From NCBI GenBank assembly GCA_028671895.1, contig CM053809.1:8229501-8293500 (forward strand): a DNA stretch of 64,000 nt. Reading direction: 5' to 3'. Shown piece by piece: positions 9,320 through 22,300 of the stretch (the first letter of the stretch is position 1; every line of letters begins with the position of its first letter). Below the pieces are notes generated by a model that was not told the DNA's origin, ran no database searches, and worked only from the letters and a program-made list of their open reading frames with translations. Both the position numbers and the translations under genes were made by a program. This DNA comes from Oenanthe sinensis. Its lineage: Eukaryota > Streptophyta > Magnoliopsida > Apiales > Apiaceae.

Positions 9320-9654
9320 GACTATAATGAGATAGTCAATGGCTATAATGAGATAGCCCAAGGCCAATGGCAATAAGTGCCTTTATGAGTACTCCTTATG
9401 TCCAGAGGGACTTTAGTCCGTTATGGGGACTTTACGTGGCTGATCACCCGTATTGTCTGGCGTTGTGAGAAAACTTCAACCAAAATGATTGTTTTAAACA
9501 GAAAAGGTCCTAATGAGAGGACAGTTTTATAAATGATTTGAAAAGTAAAAGGTCCTAATGAGAGGACAATTTTATAGATGATTTCAAAAGCAAGGTCCTA
9601 ATGAGAGGACAGTTTTATAAAATGTTTTGAAAGAATCAATCCTAAGGAAAGGAT
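9320..9654 (+). repeat. Series of short hairpins with a shared AATGAG loop
   Basis: Two hairpins with 6-bp stems and loop aatgag lie at 9320-9337 (gactat/atagtc) and 9341-9358 (ggctat/atagcc). Three with stem gtcct/aggac and the same loop lie at 9507-9522, 9552-9567 and 9595-9610. A further one lies at 9639-9654 (atcct/aggat, loop aaggaa). Short stems also occur between, such as ggca/tgcc at 9369-9381 and gtcc/ggac at 9400-9411. The 9507-9654 group is a tandem repeat of about 45 bp. Stem differences between copies are paired on both sides. If the leader is transcribed from near 7110, these lie in RNA, though possibly within an intron. Confidence 0.65.
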
Positions 9655-10115
9655 AGTTTTATACAAATGGACTTTGAAATGTTTAGTAATGAATAATGTA
9701 ATGCCTTGTTATAACCTGTCATACAGCTTCAACTATCAAATATATCTTGGATGGACCTTGTTTAAAATTGTTATACATTATTTTCCTGTTATCCATCTAA
9801 CCCTGCAGATTACTCTTATACTTCCACCTGGTTATTATTTTCCAGCTTCTTGTTTATTCTGTACCAGTTATTGAAATTGTTTAACCCTGCCAGCAGTTTT
9901 ATAAAAGAAAGTTTTGCGAGAAATGATTCCCCTGACTAGTATGTTAATTACAAATTTGGGACAATGAGGTCCAGAAATGATTTAAAGCATGGTTTTGAGA
10001 AAAGTCTTTTAAATTATATGTAAGCCTGTAGAACTGTTTTTTAACCAGTATGGTTACTTGCTGAGCTTTTGTAGCTCATCCTTTTATTTTCTAACATCTA
10101 CAGCTTTTGAGAATC

Positions 10116-10190
10116 ATGGTCCGTATTAAGCAGACTGCCCGGAAGAACATGTCTTACATGAACTTTGCTAGGCTGGCTGAGAGGGAACAG
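10116..10190 (+). other. 3' LTR copy of the H3-like exon
   Basis: Identical to 164-238 except codon 8, GCC (Ala) here against GTC (Val) in the 5' LTR. The Ala form matches histone H3 better (QTARK). The donor at 10190/10191 has no downstream accessory exon here because satellite follows, so this copy is probably silent. It preserves the likely ancestral residue. Confidence 0.6.
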
Positions 10191-10472
10191 GTAGGATCGA
10201 GGCCGAGTTGGAAGGAAAAGACTTTGTATAGTCTTGTACTTTTATTAGTAGACTTTGAGATTGTTTCAGGAGTTGTAATATTATTTTCGTTGATGTAAAT
10301 TTAAATATAAATGAATGTAGTAGTGTGCTTGTTTCATACCATTACCTTGAAAGGTCCAGGCGAGTAGTCGGGGTCATATTTATGCGTATTTTCTATTATT
10401 GTTATTTAGGGTGCATGCATATAGAGTGTCAGTGACGCCCCGATCTAGACCCCGGGTCGGGAGGGCGCCACA

Positions 10473-10477
10473 ACTTG
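10473..10477. other. Predicted target-site duplication (acttg)
   Basis: First 5 bp after the 3' LTR. Ty3/gypsy integrases make 5-bp duplications, so the same 5 bp should precede the 5' LTR outside the window. The terminal CA of the LTR coincides with the first CA of a satellite monomer, which hides the junction by eye. Confidence 0.6.
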
Positions 10478-12695
10478 AGACTTCATTCTTGATTCGTTTG
10501 AACATGGAAACGACTTATAGATTCATTCTTGACTTGTTTAAACATGGAAACAACTTGTAAACTCGTTTAGGATCATTCTTGGCTCATTTGAACTTGAAAA
10601 TAATTTGTAACAACTTGAGACTTCATTCTTTACTCGGTTGAACTTGAAAACAACTTGTAGATTCATTCTTGACTCATTAGAACATGGAAACAACTTGTAA
10701 ACTCTTTTATGATCATTTTTGGCGCATTTGAACATGAAAATAATTCATACCAACTTGAGACATCATTATTGACTCGTTTGAACATGGAAACAACTTGTAA
10801 ACTCTTTTAGGATCATTCTTGCCTCAATTGACCTTGAAAATAATTTGTAACAACTTGAGACTTCATTCTTGATTCGTTTGAACATGGAAACAACTTATAG
10901 CTTTATTCTTGACTCGTTTAAACATGGAAACAACCTGTAAACTCTTTTAGGATCATTCTTGGCTCATTTAAACTTGAAAATAATTTGTAACAACTTGAGA
11001 CTTCATTCTTTACTCGTTTGAACTTGAAAATAACTTGTAGGTTTATTCTTGACTCATTTGAACATGGAAACAACTTGTAAACTCTTTTAGGATCATTCTT
11101 GGCTCATTTGAAGTTGAAAGTAATTTGTAACAACTTGAGACTTCATTCTTTACTCGTTTGAACTTGAAAAGAACTTGTAGATTCATTATTGACTCATTAG
11201 AACATGGAAACAACTTGTAAACTCTTTTAGGATCATTTTTGGCACATTTGAACATGAAAATAATTCATACCAACTTGAGACTTCATTATTGACTCGTTTG
11301 ACCATGGAAACAACTTATAGCTTCATTCTTGACTCGTTTGAACATGGAAACAACTTGTAAACTCTTTTAGGATCATTGTTGGCTCAGTTGACCTTGAAAA
11401 TAATTTGTAACAACTTGAGACTTCATTCTTGATTCGTTTGAAAATGGAAACGACTTATAGCTTCATTCTTGACACGTTTAAACATGGAAACAACTTGTAA
11501 ACTCTTTTAGGATCATTCTTGGCTCATTTGAACTTGAAAGTAATTTGTAACAACTTGAGACTTCATTCTTTACTCGTTTGAACTTGAAAACAACTTGTAG
11601 ATTCATTATTGACTCATTAGAACATGGAAACAACTTGTAAACTCTTTTAGGATCATTTTTGGCACATTTGAACATGAAAATAATTCATACCAACTTGAGA
11701 CTTCATTATTGACTCGTTTGAACATGGAAACAACTTATAGCTTCATTCTTGACTCGTTTGAACATGGAAACAACTTGTAAACTCTTTTAGGATCATTCTT
11801 GGCTCAGTTGACCTTGAAAATAATTTGTTACAACTTGAGACTTCATTCTTGATTCGTTTGAACATGGAAACGACTTATAGCTTTATTGTTGACTCGTTTA
11901 AACATGGAAACAACTTGTAAACTCTTTTAGGATCATTCTTGGCTCATTTAAATTTGAAAATAATTTGTAAACTCTTTTAGGATCATTCTTGGCTCGTGTG
12001 AACATGGAAACAACTTGTGAACTCTTTTAGGATCATTCTTGGCTCAGTTGACCTTGAAAATAATTTGTAACAACTTGAGACTTCATTCTTGATTCGTTTG
12101 AACATGGAAACGACTTATAGATTCATTCTTGACTCGTTTAAAAATGGAAACAACTTGTAAACTCTTTTAGGATCATTCTTGGCTCACTTAAACTTGAAAA
12201 TAATTTGTAACAACTTGAGACTTCATTCTTTACTTGTTTGAACTTGAAAATAACTTGTAGATTTATTCTTGACTCATTTGAACATGGAAACAACTTGTAA
12301 ACTCTTTTAGGATCATTCTTGGCTCATTTGAACTTGAAAGTAATTTGTAACAACTTGAGACTTCATTCTTTACTCGTTTGAACTTGAAAACAACATGTAG
12401 ATTCATTATTGACTCATTAGAACATGGAAACAACTTGTAAACTCTTTTACGATCATTTTTGGCTCATTTGAACATGAAAATAATTCATACCAACTTGAGA
12501 CTTCATTATTGACTCGTTTGAACATGGAATTAACTAATAGCTTCATTCTTGACTCGTTTGAACATGAAAATAACTTGTAAACTCTTTTAGGATCATTCTT
12601 GGCTCATTTGAACTTGAAAGTAATTTGTAACAACTTGAGACTTCATTCTTTACTCGTTTGAACTTGAAATCAACTTGTAGATTCATTCTTGACTC

Positions 12696-12700
12696 ATTAG
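12696..12700. other. Target-site duplication, left (attag)
   Basis: attag, part of the satellite string gactcattagaacatgg that is interrupted here. It matches 13354-13358. Confidence 0.85.
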
Positions 12701-13353
12701 TGTTAGTATTGGTGTCCTAGAGACAATACTTTTAATGTTTTATTGAAAACAATTATGGATTATGTTTTATGTGATTATTTAATTATTATTTATTATGTCT
12801 TTATTTACTGCGTTATAAATTGAAAGGATAATAAATGTCCTTGGAATATTAATACGTAATATATATCTTTAAGTACGTGACTTAAAAATGAGATTTTATG
12901 AATAGTATTTTATTCCTAAAATTCCCTAGTCAAGTATTATTATTTAAGTACAATAATAATGCAATAAGACTAGTATGTTTGTTGACGGATGACCACATCT
13001 CATTGGTCATAGGTATGGTGATACTAATGTCAAGAACATAAGTGTATGTATCAATACATGACACTGGAAAGACCCGCCGTGAGATTCTACATCTAAATAA
13101 GTGTCATAAGAAATCTCACTGTGATAATGATGTAATGATCCTCTGACTTCTCTAGAGAGCAAATCTTTGCAACAAAGGGCTGCTATGATTCATCTTTCTG
13201 GACCTCCATTAAACAGCATACGGAAAGCTTTGTTAAGGTACAGACTTCTTCACCATAATCATCCAACGTTATACATGGATCCTGCGATTGGGTTTCAATT
13301 TTTTTTTATTTTTTACGTTAATTCCGCTGCGTTTTCATGCTTGAAACCCTTCA
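12701..13353. mobile_element. Solo-LTR-like insertion, 653 bp
   Basis: Non-satellite sequence that starts tgttagtatt and ends aacccttca (TG...CA), flanked by attag on both sides. It has no PBS-like sequence, no polypurine tract and no protein domain, so a solo LTR from an LTR retrotransposon, possibly Copia-type, is most likely; the family is not recognised. The site without the insertion is visible in a related copy of the array around 14601-14623. It shares no obvious sequence with the chromovirus LTR. The open frame at 13167-13358 runs over its right edge and is not a gene. A non-autonomous element remains possible. Confidence 0.75.
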
Positions 13354-13358
13354 ATTAG
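13354..13358. other. Target-site duplication, right (attag)
   Basis: Second copy of attag. Satellite resumes in register with aacatggaaac at 13359. Confidence 0.85.
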
Positions 13359-16300
13359 AACATGGAAACAACTTGTAAACTCTTTTAGGATCATTTTTGG
13401 CACATTTGAACATGAAAATAATTTATACCAACTTGAGACTTCATTATTGACTCGTTTGAACATGGAAACAACTTATAGCTTCATTCTTGACTCGTTTGAA
13501 CATGGAAACAACTTGTAAACTCTTTTAGGATCATTCTTGGCTCAGTTGACCTTGAAAATAATTTGTAACAACTTGAGACTTCATTCTTGATTCGTTTGAA
13601 TATGGAAACGACTTATAGGTTCATTCTTGACTCGTTTAAACATGGAAACAACTTGTAAACTCTTTTAGGATCATTCTTGGCTCATATAAACTTGAAAATA
13701 ATTTGTAACAACTTGAGACTTCATTCTTTACTCGTTTGAACTTGAAAACAACTTGTAGGTTTATTCTTGACTCATTTGAACATGGAAACAACTTGTAAAC
13801 TCTTTTAGGATCATTCTTGGCTCATTTGAACTTGAAAGTAATTTGTAACAACTTGAGACTTCATTCTTTACTCGTTTGAACTTGAAAACAACTTGTAGAT
13901 TCATTATTGACTCATTAGAACATGGAAACAACTTGTAAAGTCTTTTAGGATCATTTTTGGCACATTTGAACATGAAAATAATTCATACCAACTTGAGACT
14001 TCATTATTGACTCGTTTGAACATGGAAACAACTTATAGCTTCATTCTTGACTCGTTTGAACATGGAAACAACTTGTAAACTCTTTTAGGGTCATTCTTGG
14101 CTCAGTTGACCTTGAAAATAATTTGTAACAACTTGAGACTTCATTCTTGATTCGTTTGAAAATGGAAACGACTTATAGCTTCATTCTTGACTCGTTTAAA
14201 CATGGAAACAACTTGTAAACTCTTTTAGGATCATTCTTGGCTCATTTGAACTTGAAAGTAATTTGAAACAACTTCAGACTTCATTCTTTACTCGTTTGAA
14301 CTTGAAAACAATTTGTAGATTCATTCTTGACTCATTAGAACATGGAAACAACTTGCAAACTCTTTTAAGATCATTTTTGGCTCATTTGACCATGAAAATA
14401 ATTCATACCAACTTGAGACTTCATTATTGACTCGTTTGAACATGGAATTAACTTATAGCTTCATTCTTGACTCGTTTGAACATGAAAATAACTTGTAAAC
14501 TCTTTTAGGATCATTCTTGGCTCATTTGAACTTGAAAGTAATTTGTAACAACTTGAGACTTCATTCTTTACTCGTTTGAACTTGAAATCAACTTGTAGAT
14601 TCATTCTTGACTCATTAGAACATGGAAACAACTTGTAAACTCTTTTAGGATCATTTTTGGCGAATTTGAAGATGAAAATAATTCATACCAACTTGAGACT
14701 TCATTATTGACTCGTTTGAACATGGAAACAACTTATAGCTTCATTCTTGACTCGTTTGAACATGGAAACAACTTGTAAACTCTTTTAGGATCATTCTTGG
14801 CTCAGTTGACCTTGAAAATAATTTGTAACAACTTGAGACTTCATTCTTGATTCGTTTGAACATGGAAACGACTTATAGATTCATTCTTGACTCGTTTAAA
14901 CATGGAAACAACTTGTAAACTCTTTTAGGATCATTCTTGGCTCATTTAAACTTGAAAATAATTTGTAACAACTTGAGACTTCATTCTTTACTCGGTTGAA
15001 CTTGAAAACAACTTGTAGATTCATTCTTGACTCATTAGAACATGGAAACAACTTGTAAACTCTTTTATGATCATTTTTGGCGCATTTGAACATGAAAATA
15101 ATCATACCAACTTGAGACATCATTATTGACTCGTTTGAACATGGAAACAACTTGTAAACTCTTTTAGGATCATTCTTGCCTCAATTGACCTTGAAAATAA
15201 TTTGTAACAACTTGAGACTTCATTCTTGATTCGTTTGAACATGGAAACAACTTATAGCTTTATTCTTGACTCGTTTAAACATGGAAACAACCTGTAAACT
15301 CTTTTAGGATCATTCTTGGCTCATTTAAACTTGAAAATAATTTGTAACAACTTGAGACTTCATTCTTTACTCGTTTGAACTTGAAAATAACTTGTAGGTT
15401 TATTCTTGACTCATTTGAACATGGAAACAACTTGTAAACTCTTTTAGGATCATTCTTGGCTCATTTGAAGTTGAAAGTAATTTGTAACAACTTGAGACTT
15501 CATTCTTTACTCGTTTGAACTTGAAAAGAACTTGTAGATTCATTATTGACTCATTAGAACATGGAAACAACTTGTAAACTCTTTTAGGATCATTTTTGGC
15601 ACATTTGAACATGAAAATAATTCATACCAACTTGAGACTTCATTATTGACTCGTTTGACCATGGAAACAACTTATAGCTTCATTCTTGACTCGTTTGAAC
15701 ATGGAAACAACTTGTAAACTCTTTTAGGATCATTCTTGGCTCATTTAAACTTGAAAATAATTTGTAACAACTTGAGACTTCATTCTTTACTCGTTTGAAC
15801 TTGAAAACAACTTGTAGATTCATTATTGACTCATTAGAACATGGAAACAACTTGTAAACTCTTTTAGGATCATTCTTGGCTCAGTTGACCTTGAAAATAA
15901 TTTGTAACAACTTGAGACTTCATTCTTGATTCGTTTGAAAATGGAAACGACTTATAGCTTCATTCTTGACACGTTTAAACATGGAAACAACTTGTAAACT
16001 CTTTTAGGATCATTCTTGGCTCATTTGAACTTGAAAGTAATTTGTAACAACTTGAGACTTCATTCTTTACTCGTTTGAACTTGAAAACAACTTGTAGATT
16101 CATTATTGACTCATTAGAACATGGAAACAACTTGTAAACTCTTTTAGGATCATTTTTGGCACATTTGAACATGAAAATAATTCATACCAACTTGAGACTT
16201 CATTATTGACTCGTTTGAACATGGAAACAACTTATAGCTTCATTCTTGACTCGTTTGAACATGGAAACAACTTGTAAACTCTTTTAGGATCATTCTTGGC

Positions 16301-19300
16301 TCAGTTGACCTTGAAAATAATTTGTTACAACTTGAGACTTCATTCTTGATTCGTTTGAACATGGAAACGACTTATAGCTTTATTGTTGACTCGTTTAAAC
16401 ATGGAAACAACTTGTAAACTCTTTTAGGATCATTTTTGGCGAATTTGAACATGAAAATAATTCATACCAACTTGAGACTTCATTATTGACTCGTTTGAAT
16501 GTGGAAACAACTTATAGCTTCATTCTTGACTCGTTTGAACATGGAAACAACTTGTAAACTCTTTTAGGATCATTCTTGTCTCAGTTGACCTTGAAAATAA
16601 TTTGTAACAACTTGAGACTTCATTCTTGATTCGTTTGAACATGGAAACGACTTATAGATTCATTCTTGACTCGTTTAAACATGGAAACAACTTGAAAACT
16701 CTTTTAGGATCATTCTAGGCTCATTTAAACTTGAAAATAATTTGTAACAACTTGAGACTTCATTCTTTACTCGTTTGAACTTGAAAACAACTTGTAGGTT
16801 TATTCTTGACTCATTTGAACATGGAAACAACTTGTAAACTCTTTTAGGATCATTCTTGGCTCATTTGAACTTGAAAGTAATTTGTAACAACTTGAGACTT
16901 CATTCTTTACTCGTTTGAACTTGAAAACAACTTGTAGATTCATTATTGACTCATTAGAACATGGAAACAACTTGTAAACTCTTTTAGGATCATTTTTGGC
17001 ACATTTGAACATGAAAATAATTCATACCAACTTGAGACTTCATTATTGACTCGTTTCAACATGGAAACAACTTATAGCTTCATTCTTGACTCGTTTGAAC
17101 ATGGAAACAACTTGTAAACTCTTTTAGGGTCATTCTTGGCTCAGTTGACCTTGAAAATAATTTGTAACAACTTGAGACTTCATTCTTGATTCGTTTGAAA
17201 ATGGAAACGACTTATAGCTTCATTCTTGACTCGTTTAAACATGGAAACAACTTGTAAACTCTTTTAGGATCATTCTTGGCTCATTTGAACTTGAAAGTAA
17301 TTTGTAACAACTTCAGACTTCATTCTTTACTCGTTTGAACTTGAAAACAACTTGTAGATTCATTCTTGACTCATTAGAACATGGAAACACCTTGCAAACT
17401 CTTTTAAGATCATTTTTGGCTCATTTGACCATGAAAATAATTCATACCAACTTGAGACTTCATTATTGACTCGTTTGAACATGGAATTAACTTATAGCTT
17501 CATTCTTGACTCGTTTGAACATGAAAATAACTTGTAAACTCTTTTAGGATCATTTTTGGCTCATTTGAACTTGAAAGTAATTTGTAACAACTTGAGACTT
17601 CATTCTTTACTCGTTTGAACTTGAAATCAACTTATAGATTCATTCTTGACTCATTAGAACCTGGAAACAACTTGTAAACTCTTTTAGGATCATTTTTGGC
17701 GAATTTGAAGATGAAAATAATTCATACCAACTTGAGACTTCATTATTGACTCGTTTGAACATGGAAACAACTTATAGCTTCATTCTTGACTCGTTTGAAC
17801 ATGGAAACAACTTGTAAACTCTCTTAGGATCATTCTTGGCTCAGTTGACCTTGAAAATAATTTGTAACAACTTGAGACTTCATTCTTGATTCGTTTGAAC
17901 ATGGAAACGATTTATAGATTCATTCTTGACTCGTTTAAACATGGAAATAACTTGTAAACTCTTTTAGGATCATTCTTGGCTCATTTGAACTTGAAAATAA
18001 TTTGTAACAACTTGAGACTTCATTCTTTACTCGGTTGAACTTGAAAACAACTTGTAGATTCATTCTTGACTCATTAGAACATGGAAAAAACTTGTAAACT
18101 CTTTTAGGATCATTTTTGGCGCATTTGAACACGAAAATAATTCATACCAACTTGAGACATCATTATTGACTCGTTTGAACATGGAAACAACTTGTAAACT
18201 CTTTTAGGATCATTCTTGCCTCAATTGACCTTGAAAATAATTTGTAACAACTTGAGACTTCATTCTTGATTCGTTTGAACATGGAAACAACTTATAGCTT
18301 TATTCTTGACTCGTTTAAACATGGAAACAACCTGTAAACTCTTTTAGGATCATTCTTGGCTCATTTAAACTTGAAAATAATTTGTAACAACTTGAGACTT
18401 CATTCTTTACTCGTTTGAACTTGAAAATAACTTGTAGGTTTATTCTTGACTCATTTGAACATGGAAACAACTTGTAAGCTCTTTTAGGATCATTCTTGGC
18501 TCATTTGAAGTTGAAAGTAATTTGTAACAACTTGAGACTTCATTCTTTACTCGTTTGAACTTGAAAAGAACTTGTAGATTCATTATTGACTCATTAGAAC
18601 ATGGAAACAACTTGTAAACTCTTTTAGGATCATTTTTGGCACATTTGAACATGAAAATAATTCATACCAACTTGAGACTTCATTATTGACTCGTTTGAAC
18701 ATGGAAACAACTTATAGCTTCATTCTTGACTCGTTTGAACATGGAAACAACTTGTAAACTCTTTTAGGATCATTCTTTGCTCAGTTGACCTTGAAAATAA
18801 TTTGTAACAACTTGAGACTTCATTCTTGATTCGTTTGAAAATGGAAACGACTTATAGCTTCATTCTTGACTCGTTTAAACATGGAAACAACTTGTAAACT
18901 CTTTTAGGATCATTCTTGGCTCATTTGAACTTGAAAGTAATTTGTAACAACTTGAGACTTCATTCTTTACTCGTTTGAACTTGAAAACAACTTGTAGATT
19001 CATTATTGACTCATTAGAACATGGAAACAACTTGTAAACTCTTTTAGGATCATTTTTGGCACATTTGAACATGAAAATAATTCATACCAACTTGAGACTT
19101 CATTATTGACTCGTTTGAACATGGAAACAACTTATAGCTTCATTCTTGACTCGTTTGAACATGGAAACAACTTGTAAACTCTTTTAGGATCATTCTTGGC
19201 TCAGTTGACCTTGAAAATAATTTGTTACAACTTGAGACTTCATTCTTGATTCGTTTGAGCATGGAAACGACTTATAGCTTTATTGTTGACTCGTTTAAAC

Positions 19301-22300
19301 ATGGAAACAACTTGTAAACTCTTTTAGGATCATTTTTGGCGAATTTGAACATGAAAATAATTCATACCAACTTGAGACTTCATTATTGACTCGTTTGAAT
19401 GTGGAAACAACTTATAGCTTCATTCTTGACTCGTTTGAACATGGAAACAACTTGTAAACTCTTTTAGGATCATTCTTGTCTCAGTTGACCTTGAAAATAA
19501 TTTGTAACAACTTGAGACTTCATTCTTGATTCGTTTGAACATGGAAACGACTTATAGATTCATTCTTGACTCGTTTAAACATGGAAACAACTTGAAAACT
19601 CTTTTAGGATCATTCTAGGCTCATTTAAACTTGAAAATAATTTGTAACAACTTGAGACTTCATTCTTTACTCGTTTGAACTTGAAAACAACTTGTAGGTT
19701 TATTCTTGACTCATTTGAACATGGAAACAACATGTAAACTCTTTTAGGATCATTCTTGGCTCATTTGAACTTGAAAGTAATTTGTAACAACTTGAGACTT
19801 CATTCTTTACTCGTTTGAACTTGAAAACAACTTGTAGATTCATTATTGACTCATTAGAACATGGAAACAACTTGTAAACTCTTTTAGGATCATTTTTGGC
19901 ACATTTGAACATGAAAATAATTCATACCAACTTGAGACTTCATTATTGACTCGTTTCAACATGCAAACAACTTATAGCTTCATTCTTGACTCGTTTGAAC
20001 ATGGAAACAACTTGTAAACTCTTTTAGGGTCATTCTTGGCTCAGTTGACCTTGAAAATAATTTGTAACAACTTGAGACTTCATTCTTGATTCGTTTGAAA
20101 ATGGAAACGACTTATAGCTTCATTCTTGACTCGTTTAAACATGGAAACAACTTGTAAACTCTTTTAGGATCATTCTTGGCTCATTTGAACTTGAAAGTAA
20201 TTTGTAACAACTTCAGACTTCATTCTTTACTCGTTTGAACTTGAAAACAACTTGTAGATTCATTCTTGACTCATTAGAACATGGAAACAACTTGCAAACT
20301 CTTTTAAGATCATTTTTGGCTCATTTGACCATGAAAATAATTCATACCAACTTGAGACTTCATTATTGACTCGTTTGAACATGGAATTAACTTATAGCTT
20401 CATTCTTGACTCGTTTGAACATGAAAATAACTTGTAAACTCTTTTAGGATCATTCTTGGCTCATTTGAACTTGAAAGTAATTTGTAACAACTTGAGACTT
20501 CATTCTTTACTCGTTTGAACTTGAAATCAACTTGTAGATTCATTCTTGACTCATTAGAACCTGGAAACAACTTGTAAACTCTTTTAGGATCATTTTTGGC
20601 GAATTTGAAGATGAAAATAATTCATACCAACTTGAGACTTCATTATTGACTCGTTTGAACATGGAAACAACTTATAGCTTCATTCTTGACTCGTTTGAAC
20701 ATGGAAACAACTTGTAAACTCTCTTAGGATCATTCTTGGCTCAGTTGACCTTGAAAATAATTTGTAACAACTTGAGACTTCATTCTTGATTCGTTTGAAC
20801 ATGGAAACGACTTATAGATTCATTCTTGACTCGTTTAAACATGGAAACAACTTGTAAACTCTTTTAGGATCATTCTTGGCTCATTTGAACTTGAAAATAA
20901 TTTGTAACAACTTGAGACTTCATTCTTTACTCGGTTGAACTTGAAAACAACTTGTAGATTCATTCTTGACTCATTAGAACATGGAAATAACTTGTAAACT
21001 CTTTTAGGATCATTTTTGGCGCATTTGAACACGAAAATAATTCATACCAACTTGAGAGATCATTATTGACTCGTTTGAACATGGAAACAACTTGTAAACT
21101 CTTTTAGGATCATTCTTGCCTCAATTGACCTTGAAAATAATTTGTAACAACTTGAGACTTCATTCTTGATTCGTTTGAACATGGAAACAACTTATAGCTT
21201 TATTCTTGACTCGTTTAAACATGGAAACAACCTGTAAACTCTTTTAGGATCATTCTTGGCTCATTTAAACTTGAAAATAATTTGTAACAACTTGAGACTT
21301 CATTCTTTACTCGTTTGAACTTGAAAATAACTTGTAGGTTTATTCTTGACTCATTTGAACATGGAAACAACTTGTAAACTCTTTTAGGATCATTCTTGGC
21401 TCATTTGAAGTTGAAAGTAATTTGTAACAACTTGAGACTTCATTCTTTACTCGTTTGAACTTGAAAAGAACTTGTAGATTCATTATTGACTCATTAGAAC
21501 ATGGAAACAACTTGTAAACTCTTTTAGGATCATTTTTGGCACATTTGAACATGAAAATAATTTATACCAACTTGAGACTTCATTATTGACTCGTTTGAAC
21601 ATGGAAACAACTTATAGCTTCATTCTTGACTCGTTTGAACATGGAAACAACTTGTAAACTCTTTTAGGATCATTCTTGGCTCAGTTGACCTTGAAAATAA
21701 TTTGTAACAACTTGAGACTTCATTCTTGATTCGTTTGAAAATGGAAACGACTTATAGCTTCATTCTTGACTCGTTTAAACATGGAAACAACTTGTAAACT
21801 CTTTTAGGATCATTCTTGGCTCATTTGAACTTGAAAGTAATTTGTAACAACTTGAGACTTCATTCTTTACTCGTTTGAACTTGAAAACAACTTGTAGATT
21901 CATTATTGACTCATTAGAACATGGAAACAACTTGTAAACTCTTTTAGGATCATTTTTGGCACATTTGAACATGAAAATAATTCATACCAACTTGAGACTT
22001 CATTATTGACTCGTTTGAACATGGAAACAACTTGTAAACTCTTTTAGGATCATTCTTGGCTCAGTTGACCTTGAAAATAATTTGTTACAACTCGAGACTT
22101 CATTCTTGATTCGTTTGAACATGGAAACGACTTATAGCTTTATTGTTGACTCGTTTAAACATGGAAACAACTTGTAAACTCTTTTAGGATCATTTTTGAC
22201 GAATTTGAACATGAAAATAATTCATACCAACTTTAGACTTCATTATTGACTCGTTTGAACGTGGAAACAACTTATAGCTTCATTCTTGACTCGTTTGAAC

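Larger units (their letters stand above)
1..10472 (+). mobile_element. Ty3/gypsy chromovirus LTR retrotransposon, Tekay/Del-like, 5'-truncated by the window edge
   Basis: The order LTR end, PBS, leader, gag-pol, polypurine tract, full LTR is visible. Integrase lies downstream of RT/RNase H, which is the Ty3/gypsy order, and a chromodomain ends the polyprotein, which makes it a chromovirus. The very long LTR (4317 bp) together with a canonical chromodomain points to the Tekay/Del clade rather than CRM, Reina or Galadriel; clade is inferred, not tested by phylogeny. Gag-pol has no stop or frameshift, and the LTRs match at 519 of 520 shared bases, so the copy is recent and possibly still mobile. 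With both LTRs whole it would be about 14.3 kb. About 3.8 kb of the 5' LTR lies left of the window. The right end abuts satellite at 10473. Confidence 0.95.
6156..10472 (+). repeat. Complete 3' LTR, 4317 bp
   Basis: It starts TGTAACGATCG just after the polypurine tract and ends ...GGCGCCACA, giving the standard TG...CA with a 3-bp terminal inverted repeat (TGT/ACA). The last 520 bp equal 1-520. The first ~900 bp are very AT-rich (probable U3) and include a diverged repeat of an attattgg...tgtcca motif near 6354 and 6520. A TATA stretch lies at 7070-7082. Candidate leader exons, a hairpin series and the H3-like exon copy follow. At over 4 kb this is near the upper end for plant LTRs and accounts for most of the element's length. 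Apart from the candidate exons I see no convincing ORF; the open frames at 6771-6980 and 9674-9874 look spurious. Confidence 0.95.
10473..12700. repeat. Satellite array, left segment (140-bp monomers)
   Basis: Monomers begin caacttgaga and recur every 140 bp (10611, 10991 and so on) with types A, B and C in rotation. A 100-bp monomer lies at 10751-10850. A rearranged 100-bp unit at about 11973-12072 was formed by a jump between similar tttgtaaactc and cttgtaaactc joints. Parts of this segment recur near 14.8-17 kb. No host gene is present; the minus-strand open frames are by-products of the repeat. Confidence 0.97.

Noticed and set aside
13167..13358. 63-codon open frame at the right end of the 653-bp insertion
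   Set aside because: It runs across the element's end into the target-site duplication, and its translation shows no known domain.
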